From contig JAVGVS010000099.1 in the NCBI GenBank assembly GCA_032718565.1, positions 1,116,472-1,180,471 on the forward strand: DNA of 64,000 nucleotides, read 5' to 3'. Both the position numbers and the translations under genes were made by a program. The DNA is from Distichodus sexfasciatus. Lineage: Eukaryota; Chordata; Actinopteri; Characiformes; Distichodontidae. Positions within the stretch are counted from its first letter, which is position 1, and every line of letters starts with the position of its first letter. Positions 22,073 to 33,053 of this stretch are shown one piece after another. A model generated the notes under the pieces. It ran no database searches. It had not been told where the DNA came from and saw only the letters and a list, made by a program, of their open reading frames with translations.

Positions 22073-22345
22073 TTTACATCTACGCACATTTCCATTTTCC
22101 TAATTTCAGGAACAGTCTGCCTGCAGCAATTTACAGTTAAGGATCTTGCTCAGGGATCCAGTGATACAGGTGCCAGATGTAGGATTCAAAACCACAACGT
22201 CTTGGTCCAGTGGTGAGTGTCTTAACCACTAGACCGCCAACACAAAGCACAGCCCACAGTGCACCACAATCAAATGTCAGCTCTACATTTGACCCATCCC
22301 CAAAGCAGCAGTGGGCAGCTGATGTGCAGCACCCGGGGAGCAGTG
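22073..22345 (-). mobile_element. SINE-3 copy abutting SINE-1 fragment
   Basis: 22073-22242 is a reversed SINE-3 (CAGGAACAGTCTGCCTGCAG, GATCTTGCTCAGGGATCCAG, TTAACCACTAGACCGCCAAC). 22243-22345 is the reversed 3' half of SINE-1 (CACAGTGCACCACAATCAAA, GGGCAGCTGATG). Confidence 0.7.
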
Positions 22346-22502
22346 GTCTCAAGAATACATGTCTTTTGCTCTCAAAAATGGATTTTTACTGTAAAATTAC
22401 TGTATTTTTAATCATCATAGTATTGCATAATCATTTGTTATGACACGCTGGCAAAACTTAAACTACCTTAGCAGTTAGTAATGATTGCTAAGTAGATTCA
22501 AA

Positions 22503-23361
22503 GGGCCTCATTATTCTTTCCAGCAAATTTGTTCTTAAACCCTTCTTACACACTTTTCATGAAGATTCTGGCATTTACCAATGAAGAATCTACACACACT
22601 CAAGACCAGTCATCCACACATTTGAGTGATGATAGTTTGTTCAAAATAATCAGTTGTGGCAGTTCTGTTAATTGTACAGTTGATAAAATGAAAGTATTTT
22701 AATGTAATGTATTGGTGGACCTTTTGAAAACAACCTTAAAATCTATAAATTATTCATTAAATGTATTATTAAATTAGTCTACTCAAATTTTATGTAAATT
22801 ATTGATATTTATAATTATTATCTATTATTATTCATAATACATTTTAAAATTATTTTTATAAAATTATTTTCACAATCAGCAGTCATGTGGATTAAATCCT
22901 GCCTTGTTCAGTGATTGATTATAACGGGATTAATGTCAGTTGCTCTACGGTGAGTAAGCATAAAAAGAAACACAATTTAAAAATAATGCAGTACTCTTCC
23001 AAGTTATATGTGGACTTTAATTTGTAGAAAATGTTACTGTTTTTTACTGTTTTTGTTTTACTTCTACGCACTTTTCCATTTTCCTAATTTCAGGAACAGT
23101 CTGTTAATACGTTATGTTTGTACAGTTTGTAAATTGTTCATTTTAAAGGTTTGTTTAGTTGCACACAGCCCTACAATCTCATGCCCTTTTATGGGACATT
23201 GTGGGGCGTTCACATATGCTAACTCATGGGATTCATTATTCTTAGGAACACAGGTGGGAACAATTCTGCTGCTTAAGAACACGTTATGAATCTGACGTAG
23301 ATTATTCTTAGCAAATTTCTTAAGAACAAATGTAAGAAAATTCTTAAGAAGATATTGAGTA
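22503..23361. mobile_element. Longer relative of the 61652 MITE (PIF/Harbinger-like)
   Basis: The left end GGGCCTCATTATTC, then AAATTTGTTCTTAAACCC and GATTCTGGCATTTACCAATG, matches the left half of the element at 61652-61929. The right end, from about 23160 (CCTACAATCTCATGCCCTTT, ATTCTTAGGAACACAGGTGG, AAGAAAATTCTTAAGAAGA), matches its right half. About 570 bases lie between that the small element lacks. Confidence 0.5.
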
Positions 23362-23824
23362 GATAAAGGGTGAATATTTCTTATTTGTCACCTTGTGGTT
23401 ATACAAGTACAACATGTATTGAGGTAGAAATGCAGCTAGACACCCAAAGGCAGTTACCGTCAAATGATAAATCCATACGCCATTAATTGTAAACTTTCTT
23501 GAGGGAACAGAGGCACAGTCCTTTTACCGTTAAGCTGTCTTAGAAATAAAGTGGACACAATGGTTACACACGCAACAACCTGAATCTTTTCTTTTATTCA
23601 TACATCCAACACAGCACACAGCAACAGGGTATAACACAGCAGTGAACCGACCAGGAACACAGAGGAATGGCAAACTAATATACACTGAATCAAATGAGAG
23701 GGCAGGACAAAATCTGCTGACCAATGAAAACCACCAAACACTAACTAGATCATCTAAATGTAAATCAGAGAATAAACAACTAAACACGCTAAACCAACAA
23801 GCAAACTGAACTGGGCTCTTGACT
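23362..23824 (-). mobile_element. LTR-like sequence (weak)
   Basis: Read on minus from about 23790 to 23520: promoter-like T-rich sequence, then GTTGGATGTATGAATAAAAG, an AATAAA poly-A signal (23591-23598 region), then GT-rich sequence. This resembles an LTR's R-U5 region. Neither edge is defined. An alternative is unique DNA. Confidence 0.25.
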
Positions 23825-23905
23825 TGTGGAGTTGAACCAGGGTCAGAGGGGTCGCCTGTTCAAGTCCCAAACCAGTAAAAGTAACACTGAGATACTCATA
23901 GGCAA
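23825..23905 (+). mobile_element. SINE-1 fragment
   Basis: GGGTCGCCTGTTCAAGTCCC, AACCAGTAAAAG and GAGATACTCATAGGCAAGG match the SINE-1 head. Confidence 0.65.
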
Positions 23906-24177
23906 GGTCATTTTTCACTTTATAACATGTCACCTTTTGGTGGGGGCTTTGCTGTTTTTGACAACTGAAATTCTGTGGCATGTGTCATTTATGGATTGCA
24001 AGTGTCCAAAAACTTTTAGGGTCTGACAGTCAGTCATGATCAAAATATTAGAAAGCGGAAGCAGAGGAACATTACCAGTGAAGACTGCCTGCGGCTCTGT
24101 GCAGTGTTCAGTGTCGCTGCACCTGTCATGGTACTCAAAACTATGCATTGTCTCTACAAATCTTTTGTTTGGGGCAG
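23906..24177. other. No gene recognised
   Basis: Unique sequence between a SINE fragment and the ATC array. Confidence 0.4.
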
Positions 24178-24222
24178 ACTAAATCCAGCCCAGTTAATGT
24201 TGTGTGGGACAAAAATTCAGAG

Positions 24223-24253
<31 letters not shown>

Positions 24254-24685
24254 TGCATCATCATCATCGCGTTAACTTTATATCAGAATGCTGCTGTTGT
24301 CTTTTATTTCATTACCAGTCTGAGAGAGAATCAAGACCTCCTCTAGCAGGAGAGACGAAATCCAGCTCAGCTGATACCATTTGAGACTAAAATTAAGAAC
24401 ATCACTTCCATCATCATCATCATCATCATTTACTTCATCGTCGTCTTCATCTTCTTCATTTATTTTAGAATTCTGTCATTATCTTTTATTCCATCACCAA
24501 TACTGGGAAAGAGAGAGAGAAACCACCAGAAGCCCTCTAGCAGTGTGAAGTCCAGCTGAGCTGTCTAAAGCTGACGAAAAATGAAGATCACCATCGTCAT
24601 GTCATCCCCATCATCACCATTAGAACTCCTCTAGCATTGTTCCAGCTTGGCTGATTCTATCTGAGACTAAAGTGAATCATCATCG

Positions 24686-24728
<43 letters not shown>

Positions 24729-24912
24729 TATCATCATGGTATTAACTTTCTATCAGAATGCTGTTGTTGTCTTTTATTTATTCCATTACCAGACCAAGAG
24801 AGAGAAAACACTAGAAATCCTTAGGCACCGCAACTAAGTCCAGCTCAGCTGATGCTGTTTGGGACTAAAATTAAGACCACCATCATCACCATCATCATCA
24901 CCATCATCATCG
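24178..24912 (+). repeat. Higher-order repeat carrying (ATC)n, left block
   Basis: Units of roughly 150-200 bp each contain TCCAGCTCAGCTGATGCTGT, GGGACTAAAATTAA, a run of ATC/CAT of variable length, TTAACTTTATATCAGAATGC, TGTCTTTTATTTCATTACCA, and GAGAGAGAAACCACTAGAA. Copies begin near 24178, 24358, 24545, 24648 and 24838, with the ATC runs at the same place in each. Confidence 0.8.
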
Positions 24913-25019
24913 CCCATTTGTCCTGTTACTAAGCAACGGAGCGTGAAAACCCAGAGAGTGCAATATGGCTGGTGTGTGGAGGCTGGCATGTACAAGCACC
25001 CAGTAACTCTGAGGTCTGT

Positions 25020-25058
<39 letters not shown>

Positions 25059-25381
25059 GCTTTATACACACACACAGATTTGTGGTGAAGTGTAGACAGC
25101 ACTAGTGTGTTCTTCACTTGACATCATTAGAGAAGCTGAATGGCGCGCTCTCCATTAGGAGTGTGTTGTGCTGTCTAGACAAGCCCAGATCACTGAGCTG
25201 TTATGTTACAGCAGGAAAACCTGATATGTGAACACCAGAGAGAGAGAGGGAGAGGCGTTCCCCTACACACTCGTCTATACGTCAAGTTTCACTGTCTGTA
25301 CTATTTAAGAGCTCATTCAAGGACACTGACCTCTCATATTACACACACACACACACAGTCTCTGTATTACTATTTTGTGAG
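24913..25381. other. Unique DNA and (CA)n
   Basis: (CA)n at about 25022-25057 and 25341-25358. No gene supported. Confidence 0.55.
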
Positions 25382-25650
25382 AGTCTTTCCGTAGACTCCC
25401 ATAATGACTAGATGTGCATAATTTTACACCTACACTAACCTAACCCTAACTTTAACCTCAATAACCAAAAGCACATCTTTTACCTCTTTTAGTTTCTCAA
25501 ATAAAACAAGCACATTTTCTATAAAGTAATTTTTCCTCATTTCAGGGACCTCTCAAATGTCCCCTAAAACCTAAAAAAACAGATAAAAGTGATTTTAGGG
25601 GACAAAAGGTCCCCACAATGCAATAAATACATGGACACACACACACACAC
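25382..25650 (-). repeat. TG-bounded dispersed repeat, family T1
   Basis: Reverse copy: CCGTAGACTCCCATAATGAC, AACCTCAATAACCAAAAGCA, TACCTCTTTTAGTTTCTCAA, GGGGACAAAAGGTCCCCACA, then (CA)n 25636-25653. Confidence 0.8.
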
Positions 25651-25950
25651 ACACCTTCATCCCAAAATAGAGTAATCAGGTTTAGTTGTAAATATTGCAA
25701 ACGGATGTTAAGTGTGTGACATAATTCTGATAAGATTCTTCTTGTCGAAAATATGATCACTTCACTTCAATGAATTGATATTTATTTTAATGTTAAGTCC
25801 CTCTGGAGCCTGCCAGACAATCCCCATTAATATCTGCACATATTATATCTCGTATTTTTTGTTTTGTACAAGTTCTGCTTTTTCTGTTTCACATTTTAAG
25901 CATACTTATAATGCATTTATACATTTGTATTCCATGTCCCATAATCATCA
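25651..25950. other. No gene recognised
   Basis: AT-rich. 25790-25950 shares loose similarity with 26345-26460 (TTTCTGCTTT, ACACATTTTAA, GCATTTATACATTTG words). Confidence 0.4.
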
Positions 25951-26345
25951 TCATGTTCGCTTTTACTGTATATCAGAATGCTGATGTCTTTTATTTCATT
26001 ACCAGTGTGATAGAGAGCAGGGTAGACAAAATTCCGCTCAGCTGATTCTCTTTAGGACTAAAATTAATCATCATCATCGTCATCATCATCGTCATCATCA
26101 TCATATTCATGGTGTTCACTTTATTTCAGAATTTATTCCCTTTCCATGTTGTGAGAGAGAGAGAAACCACTAGAACCCCTCTGGCAGTGCAGAGTAAGTC
26201 CAGCTCAGCTGGTGTTGTTTGGGACTAAAAGTAATCATCATCATCATCATCATCATCATTTTCATCTTCATGGTATTAACTTTGTCAGAATGCTGCTGAA
26301 TTATTTCCAAGAGAGAGAAATCACTAGAACCTCTCTGGTCCTGCA
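25951..26345 (+). repeat. Higher-order repeat carrying (ATC)n, right block
   Basis: Same unit as 24178-24912, copies near 25957, 26031 and 26197, with TATATCAGAATGCTGATGTC, AGCTCAGCTGGTGTTGTTTG and ATC runs. About 1 kb of unrelated sequence separates it from the left block. Confidence 0.75.
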
Positions 26346-27059
26346 GACTGCTGATGGCACATTTACAATTTCTGCTTTATCTACTACACATTTTAACCAA
26401 ACTTAAAGCATATATTCATTCTGCATTTGTAAATTTCTGTTGCACTTTTTGCTTTTAATGTGGATCTACATGCACTCATAGTTAACAATAATTTGCTGCT
26501 TTTACAGTAATTCTTTACTTTTTTAGATTAATATTATTTAATTCTATGATGGCTTTAACTGAAGTTTGTTGTACTGCTGGAAACTGTGAATTTCCCTCTG
26601 AGATGAAAAAAGTAGCTATCATCATCATCATCAGTTCTGACGCATTATTCCCTTTCTTCACTCTGTCGTCTCTTTACACTGGTACTTTATGTTGGTTATG
26701 TTTTTAGTTTCACTATTTCCTAGTTCCTCATTCCTTTTGAGTTCTAGTATTTGCCATTGTCTACATGTTGGATTTTATTTATGTGCAACATTCACCAGCA
26801 GTTCATAAGAAAAATTTTATTCTTAAGCCCTTACTGCAAATTCGCCAAATTCTGACATTCTGGCATTTTCTTATTTAAGATTTATTCTTAGGTAAAAACA
26901 AAATTGCTGAATCAGAACGAAGTTTATTGCGTTTATTGAGTATGTTGTCACATGCAATAAATTTTATGGCCTATAGTAAATCATAAACTTTCATAGGAAG
27001 AAAGCGTACAATATATTAGTGGATGAGGCCGTTGTGCAGTGGTGATGTTATTACTAATA
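26346..27059. other. No gene recognised
   Basis: AT-rich. 26800-26890 holds TTATTCTTAAGCCCTTACTG and GACATTCTGGCATTTTCTTA, a decayed piece related to the 61652 MITE. Confidence 0.4.
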
Positions 27060-27360
27060 TTAAAAAATAATATGTATGTCTTGGCTGTTAAGCGGGTTTG
27101 ACGCATGAGGTGTCCGCGTGAGTAAATGGCGTGGCCGTGATTCCTGGCGAAGCCAATAACGCCGTGTCACGTGTCAAATCCTGCTGCCTCCCACTCACAC
27201 ACGCTTATCTCAAGGTTTCTCTAATCAGCCCTGAAGATCCTGCGACCCCATGTCTCTTAATAATCTCAATCCAGCAGCCCGATAATCAACCAAGTCGAGA
27301 TTAAACCTGCGGGTCGGTGGGTCAAAAGCACCGCACTTAAGAAAGTCTTACTGCATCTTA
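27060..27360. promoter_or_regulatory. Candidate conserved non-coding block in the putative kcnj12 5' intron
   Basis: Higher-complexity, repeat-free sequence with CpGs and recognisable protein-site words: CACGTG (27168-27175 region), ATTGATTA/TAATCA-like homeodomain words, AGATAAG-like complement (CTTATCT near 27200) and CCAAT-like words. No open frame. Regulatory role is inference from composition only. Confidence 0.25.
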
Positions 27361-27671
27361 AATCATGCCTTGTACACCATCAGTATAGAACGCTCTGTAG
27401 GTTTATTCATAGCTTTTGGCAAATGTTGACCAATTTACTGGCGTTGTTTCACTGTTCAGAAATAAATTCACAAGATGCCCAGCTACACCTTTAACATGCC
27501 GCTACAACCGCTTATGTTATGGTAATTATTGATTATCAGTGAACAATAAAACTTTAATTTGCATTCAGAATGAAAATCGAGCACTGTGATTTCTTCCATA
27601 ACTTTTACACAATTTAGAAATACATTTGCAGCAAGACGATTATGATTTTGGTACACCCTAAAAGCTGATTT
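27361..27671. other. No gene recognised
   Basis: AT-rich unique DNA. Confidence 0.45.
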
Positions 27672-27785
27672 CTTGTTCGTGGACTAAGCCTAAGTCTTGA
27701 ACTACGCTGTAGTGCCAGTGGAGATTTACCATTCAAACTCAAAGCTAGTCTAGGACTGGGCTTAATCCTCGACTGGGAAATCATC
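27672..27785. mobile_element. Short palindromic MITE
   Basis: Second copy of the 19631 element: GTGGACTAAGCCTAAGTCTT faces AGTCTAGGACTGGGCTTAAT, then CCTCGACTGGGAAA. Confidence 0.65.
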
Positions 27786-28403
27786 CATAAATGTCTAACT
27801 ACAATTGTTACAAAAATAATATTTTTTATATTAATGTCACATGAGAACTTTAATAGTGAATATCAATAGCAATTTCTGACCAGAATCAACAAATTATGTT
27901 ATTTGCAATTGCAAAAAGAATGTTCAAAATATCCCTTTCACAAATTAAACGCAGAATTAAATATACAGCAAAGCAACTATTATATTGCCTATGAGACTTT
28001 TAACTTGCTGCTCTATGACGCCTTGCAAAGTTCAAAAATTGCTTTAAAAATTGTATGAACCCAAGGCATTTTGAACAACCTTGTACGACTTGTAATGGCA
28101 AAAAGTGATAACTGTTGTTAAATCTGGCCATGTGTTGACATTTTATTGTTCAATGTTAAAGTTGTCATGTATGGTTAATATGAAAATATCATTGTTTGTA
28201 ATTATTGTCATTTCACAAGGTGTTGTACCTACATGTTTATCTTGAGGTGATATAATAATCAGTATAATAAAGCGCTTTGACGCAAATTTTATTCAGTCAA
28301 ATTTTATTCATAAAATGTCAACATTTGCTAAAGTAGGGCAAAGCTACAGAGCTCTCTTCTTGACTCAACAATCATTTTTTTGGTTTCCAAATGATTTTTT
28401 CTA
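27786..28403. other. No gene recognised
   Basis: AT-rich unique DNA. Confidence 0.45.
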
Positions 28404-28597
28404 GACCTACCGCAATGTCAAATTGATTTTAGATGACAAATGTCGCATGAATCGGTAGTAAGTTGTCAAGTTCAGTAAGTCCACAAAGACAGTATTTCTT
28501 CAGCAACACAATTCTCATCCAGCGTCAGAAGTAACTTATTTCACTGCACAAACTGTAAATTATGCAACATTACGACTACAGCCATTCATACATCTTG

Positions 28598-28815
28598 GGG
28601 CAGTTGGTAGTGTAATGGTTAGGGAGTCAGCCCTGTGATTGGAGGGTTGCTGGTTCAAGTACTAAACCAGTAAAGGTACCACGAGGTACTCATGAGCAAG
28701 GTACCATCGCCAAGCACTGCTCTAGTGCTACCCACTTGTCCTTCATAAATGGCTCACATGTGGTTGTGGTGCACTGCGTGCTGTGCTGTGTTCACAATCA
28801 CGAATAATATCTTAC
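28598..28815 (+). mobile_element. SINE-1 copy
   Basis: Full-length: GGGGCAGTTGGTAGTGTAAT head, B-box-like GGTTCAAGTAC, TAAAGGTACCACGAGGTACT, GCTGTGCTGTGTTCACAATC and an AAT-rich tail. The head resembles a tRNA promoter (A and B boxes). Confidence 0.85.
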
Positions 28816-28975
28816 TTAATATAGTTGTCCAGACCTACTGCAATGTCACTTTCACTTCAGATGGAAAATGTCATATGAGTGCGGTGGAAGTTGTCAAGTT
28901 CAGTCATATCCACAAAGACTTTTTCTGCAGCAACAGAATTCTCATCTGGAGTCACAAGTAACTAATAGCACAAAA

Positions 28976-29165
28976 TCTTGTCATTGTGAACACAACACAG
29001 CACACAGTGCACCACAACCAAATGTGACCTCTGTGTTTGACCCATCTATGAAGGAACAGTGGCCAGCTATAGACTAGTGCTTGGGGATGATAGCTTGCTC
29101 ATGAGTACCTCAGTGGTCCAGGACTTGAACCGGTGAACTTCTTCTCACAGGGCCACATACCAACT
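28976..29165 (-). mobile_element. SINE-1 copy
   Basis: Reverse copy: CATTGTGAACACAACACAGC, GCACACAGTGCACCACAACC, CTTGCTCATGAGTACCTCAG, then the truncated head. Confidence 0.8.
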
Positions 29166-29324
29166 ACACAACATTACGACTACAGTTAGTACATGATGAA
29201 CACACACATTTGAGCAGATCTAGTCTTTGATTTTTGTACTAACTAATCAAGTACCAAATGATACAGACAGTCTGATCTGGAGTACTGCATTGGTGTAGTA
29301 AATGGGTTCAAGTGTGGAATCTTC

Positions 29325-30386
29325 GAACCCAGCAACTGCCTGCGATGCATTGTGATGCCGACGTGGACGATTCTGCATCGATGCAATGAACCATAATCTA
29401 TTATAACAGAGGGTTTCGTCCGGCAGTCCGCTGGCCCCTAGTAGTCTTCAGCAGCATTGCAGGTGGTTAATGACATGCAATACAGTTTCACTACTTTTTT
29501 TTTTTTTTTTTTCATTTTTCTAAACATTTCCTGATGATTTGGACATCTTTAACGGCTTGAGCCCGATCAAAGGCTTTAAATAGTCGGTAAACGTCAACAA
29601 ACATATATAAACCTCAACATCCCACCAATAGAATCTCCTTTCCTTAAAAATCTCCAAACAAATTCACCTAAACATAACACAATTCCAACACAAAGCACCG
29701 ACCAAACAAAAGAACACCTCTGCACTCGTGGGTCATGGAAGAAATACAGTTATAGAATCTATAAATGCTACTAACCATGCCTTATGTCATCGCAAAGCCA
29801 GACTCCACAGATTACATGAATAATAATATGTTTTAAGGTTTTTTTAGTGAACATGATTTTTTTTTTTTCCATGTTCTGCTGTATTTGCATCACCTATTAG
29901 GACCCAGTAAATGCTGATTCCTCGTGATCTTACAAGTGTTATCTTTATAATGATACCAAAAGCATAAGTACCTTTTTAATGACACCAAAAGCATAAAAAT
30001 AGACATTGTGGTTGCTGAATATACACATTTTATTTTAGGTATCTTTTAGAGCAAAAATCTGTAAAACAGTCTCGGGGCTTAACAGGTTAAGAATAATGAT
30101 TATTGTAATGACTAAAAATGTTAGTCTGAATGGTAGTGTCTCAGACCGAAGCAGTTGAAAACCCCTGAAAGCAATCTCAAAACCTTCGCACGTTTCTGAA
30201 TTCTGACATAAAAATTCAAGTTCAAAGGTTCATCCCGGGAGCAACTATCGCTGCCCAATCTGCATGCAATGTGAAGTAATGTAGAAAAATTCATAACATG
30301 CATCGTGATATTTTCTCGAATCGAATCATTGATCTAATAATCATAATCGAAACAAATCGTGAGACCAGCGAAGGTTCACACCTCTA
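29325..30386. mobile_element. hAT-like element relic (weak)
   Basis: The right end reads CGAAGGTTCACACCTCTA (ending 30386), with ATAATCATAATCGAAACAAA and TCGTGAGACC just inside. That is typical of fish hAT ends TAGAGGTGTGAACC. The left part has GATGCATTGTGATGCCGACG and CTGCATCGATGCAATGAACC near 29342-29390. A matching left terminus and a transposase were not found. Poly-T and AT-rich filler between. Confidence 0.4.
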
Positions 30387-31039
30387 GAGACCACCACTCA
30401 GACTAAGCAATATATTCATTATTTTTAAAGATGCCCTGGAAACGATTGGGAAATGTTTTGGAAAACAAACAAAATGAAAAAAAATTTATAAAAGTGATTT
30501 CAGAGTGAAACTGGATTGCATGTCACAGACTTCCGCAATGCCGCCGTGGATCACTAGAAGGCAGCAGACAATCGGTTGAAACCCCCCGATATAATTGATT
30601 ATGGTGTGCCACGGCAGAAATGCAGAAACGTCCATGGTGATGCATCGATTGAGTGATTAATTTCAATACCCCCATCCATCAGCATCTCAATAAATCATCT
30701 TAATTGAGGTGTTCATGTTGATTTAATAAAAGTTGTGTTGTGTAGTGTGTTAGTCGAGCCTGTACACCAGCAGTGTTTCAGTTCATATCTCATTTAACAG
30801 CTGCTGTGTGAGACTGGACGATGGTCAGCAATTAATCACAGTCCAGTTCACCTCATCCATACGTAAAGTTCAGCACGGAGTTCACCCGTATGTGTGTGTG
30901 TGTAGAGTGTTCATGTCCCTTAAGAACCAGTGGGGGGCCCCACAGAACCCACGCCAAACAACATGAGCAGGTAAATGAGAACACAGAGACACCTGGACTC
31001 AAACACACACACCTCTTTAAGGTAGTTTGTCACATACAC
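30387..31039. other. Debris related to the preceding element; no gene
   Basis: 30520-30680 repeats the themes GCCGTGGATC, ATAATTGATTATGGTG and GATGCATCGATTGAGTGATT, suggesting a second fragment of the same family. (TG)n near 30891-30902. Confidence 0.35.
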
Positions 31040-31540
31040 GAACACACAGTCTGTCTCTCTTTCTCTTTTTTTAATATTCTCTCATTTTCTTTCTATGTTG
31101 GATTCTCTCTCACTTTATCTTTTTTCTTTGTCTTTCTCTCCTTTTATTTCTCCTTTCTCTCTCACTTTCTCTGTCAATCCGTCCTGTTTTTCTCTCTATC
31201 TTTGTCTTTTCTCTCTCTCTCTCTCCATGTCTATCACTTTTTCACTTTTTTCTTCTCATTCTTTCACTCTCTATCTCTCTTCTTTCTTTCTACCCCATTC
31301 TTTCCCATTCTTCGTCACTTTATTATATAAGTCTGTCTTTCTCTCCTTCTATTTTCCTTCCTCTCTTCGTCGTTCCTTCTCTTTTCTCTAGTATTGATGT
31401 GTAATAAATGATTCAAGCGTGATACAGTTTTATGATCACTACTGATAATAATGAGACACTTCTCTCTCTCTCTCTCTCCTCTTTTATGTTTGTTCTTTAA
31501 TAGCTTTTTCTTAATCACTCTGTTTCTTGTTAATTGTAGT
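31040..31540 (+). repeat. CT-rich polypyrimidine tract
   Basis: Long stretch of TTTCTCTC/CTTTCTTT words on plus. Its open frames are Ser/Phe/Leu-rich by composition only. Confidence 0.8.
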
Positions 31541-31740
31541 TTGAGCTGCGGAATTTGGACTGGGTTCTACTTCCTCCACCTGCTCTGCTCCTGTCCTGCT
31601 CTCCACCGGACCTTAACTTTCTCCACCTGAAATCGAGGTCAGCACATGACGTCACGTGGCGCGCTCCGCCTGAACCTGCTGCCTCCACCTTCACCATGCT
31701 GACGACATCTAGTATTTATTACATCTACAATGTAGGTTTC
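31541..31740. promoter_or_regulatory. Candidate CRE/E-box regulatory site
   Basis: A full cAMP-response element TGACGTCA (31647-31654) overlaps an E-box CACGTG (31653-31658), followed by GC-rich GGCGCGCTCCGCC. The 200-bp block is unusually GC-rich for the neighbourhood. It lies about 550 bp beyond the candidate donor of the 5' exon, within the putative first intron. Function is inferred from the motif. Confidence 0.35.
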
Positions 31741-32206
31741 TTTTCTAAACTCACTAACACCTCAATCATATCCTAACTTCATTCATTACTCCTTTTGAAT
31801 GATCATGCAGTCCTTCATAAATGATAGCAGCGTCTATAATCGCCATTCGCTGATATTTCTAAAAGAAAAAAATCATCACAACACAAACACTGCAGCTGAT
31901 GTTTGATGGGTGAGAAATGTTGTTGGTGTTTGTGGGAAACTAGCCGGCTCTGATAATAAGTGTGTGTAAATGGATGAGACGACAGTCTAAAATAACACAC
32001 ACACACACACACACACTTTAACAGACATGCCTTTGTGCATTGTCATCTTCTGTCTGACTTCTAATAGCCTCAGCGTTAGTGAAGACTAATCTCGTTGAAA
32101 ATATTGTGACATTTTAATCTGCCGTGGGAATCTCCAGAATCCGGTCATGAGGAGAAATAAAAAGGTGAAGCAGTGCGTTAAAAAGTTTCAGAGTGGTCCT
32201 GCTTAC
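31741..32206. other. Intron-side sequence, (CA)n at about 31997-32018
   Basis: No open frame of value. Confidence 0.5.
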
Positions 32207-32500
32207 CTTGCGTTTCCTGCTGCCTCCTCTTGCTCAACGTCTGCGTACAAGTGTGTGTGTGTGTGTCAGTGTGTGTGAGGGCGATGTAGTCTCCCCTCTC
32301 AGTCGGCGTTATCCAAACTGGAGCGTTTGCTGCGGTCGACTGGAGCTCCCTTCGGGAACACACACTCCCTCCATCTCACGCTCTCTCAGTTCCAACTTCT
32401 CACACGCATCCCACTCTTCTCCCTCTTTCTGCTTGAAGAAGTGAAGGAAGATAAAAATCCGCTTCAGGTTCGAGCCCAGCGTGGTCCGGCCGGTCGGCGC
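32207..32500 (-). other. kcnj12: Candidate 5' untranslated first exon of kcnj12
   Basis: On the minus strand the sequence GGAAACGCAAG|GTAAGCAGG ends an exon-like block at 32207 with a near-consensus donor. The block and the sequence just above it (32460-32510: GGTCCGGCCGGTCGGCGCGT) are CpG-bearing and more complex than the CT and CA tracts around them. Same strand as the channel gene and 13.2 kb upstream of its acceptor at 18987. The upper edge is a guess. It could also belong to another gene or be chance. Confidence 0.3.
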
Positions 32501-32809
32501 GTCGTGGCTCATATCACACTCACGGCCAAGGGACAGGGACCAGCCTCTCTTGCCCCTCTCTGTAGAGTGTGTGTGTGTGTGTGTGTGTGAGAGTTCTTGT
32601 GGTTATGAGGAGTCTTAGAGATGGTCGGGCAGTGTATGAAGTCCCTCTGTATATTCAGTCTCCGAGATGTGAACACGGCTCCTCCACCGCTGACACGCCT
32701 GAATCCTCATGTGTGGTGAAGGTAAAGTAAGCGGTGTGTGTGTGTGTGTGTCTACTGCCTCCTCACACACACACACACACACACACACACTTGTATCATG
32801 CAACTCAGT
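32501..32809. repeat. (TG)n and (CA)n cluster
   Basis: (GT)n 32567-32588 and 32731-32750, (CA)n 32764-32790, with short unique spacers. Confidence 0.8.
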
Positions 32810-33012
32810 CCAGCCTCTCTCTCTGTCTTCTCTCTCATCTATCTTCTCCCTCCCTCTCTCTCCTGCTTTCTCACTCATACACTCCCTCCTTTACTCCCTC
32901 CCACTCCCCCTCTCTCTCTCTCTCTCTCGCTCTCTCTCTAATTCGTCCTCTCTTTTTCTTTCTCCCTCTGTCTTTATTGCTCTCCCTCCATATCTTTCTC
33001 TCCTCCTTTCTG

Positions 33013-33053
<41 letters not shown>

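Larger units (their letters stand above)
28404..29184. repeat. Old local duplication interrupted by two SINE-1 copies
   Basis: Unit A 28404-28580 and unit B 28831-28972 plus 29166-29184 share GACCTACnGCAATGTCA, AGTTGTCAAGTTCAGT, TCCACAAAGAC, CAGCAACAnAATTCTCATC, AGTAACT and CAACATTACGACTACAG in the same order. Unit B is split by a reversed SINE-1. Confidence 0.65.

Noticed and set aside
24148..24384. Polyhistidine frame
   Set aside because: Product of the (ATC)n run in a higher-order repeat.
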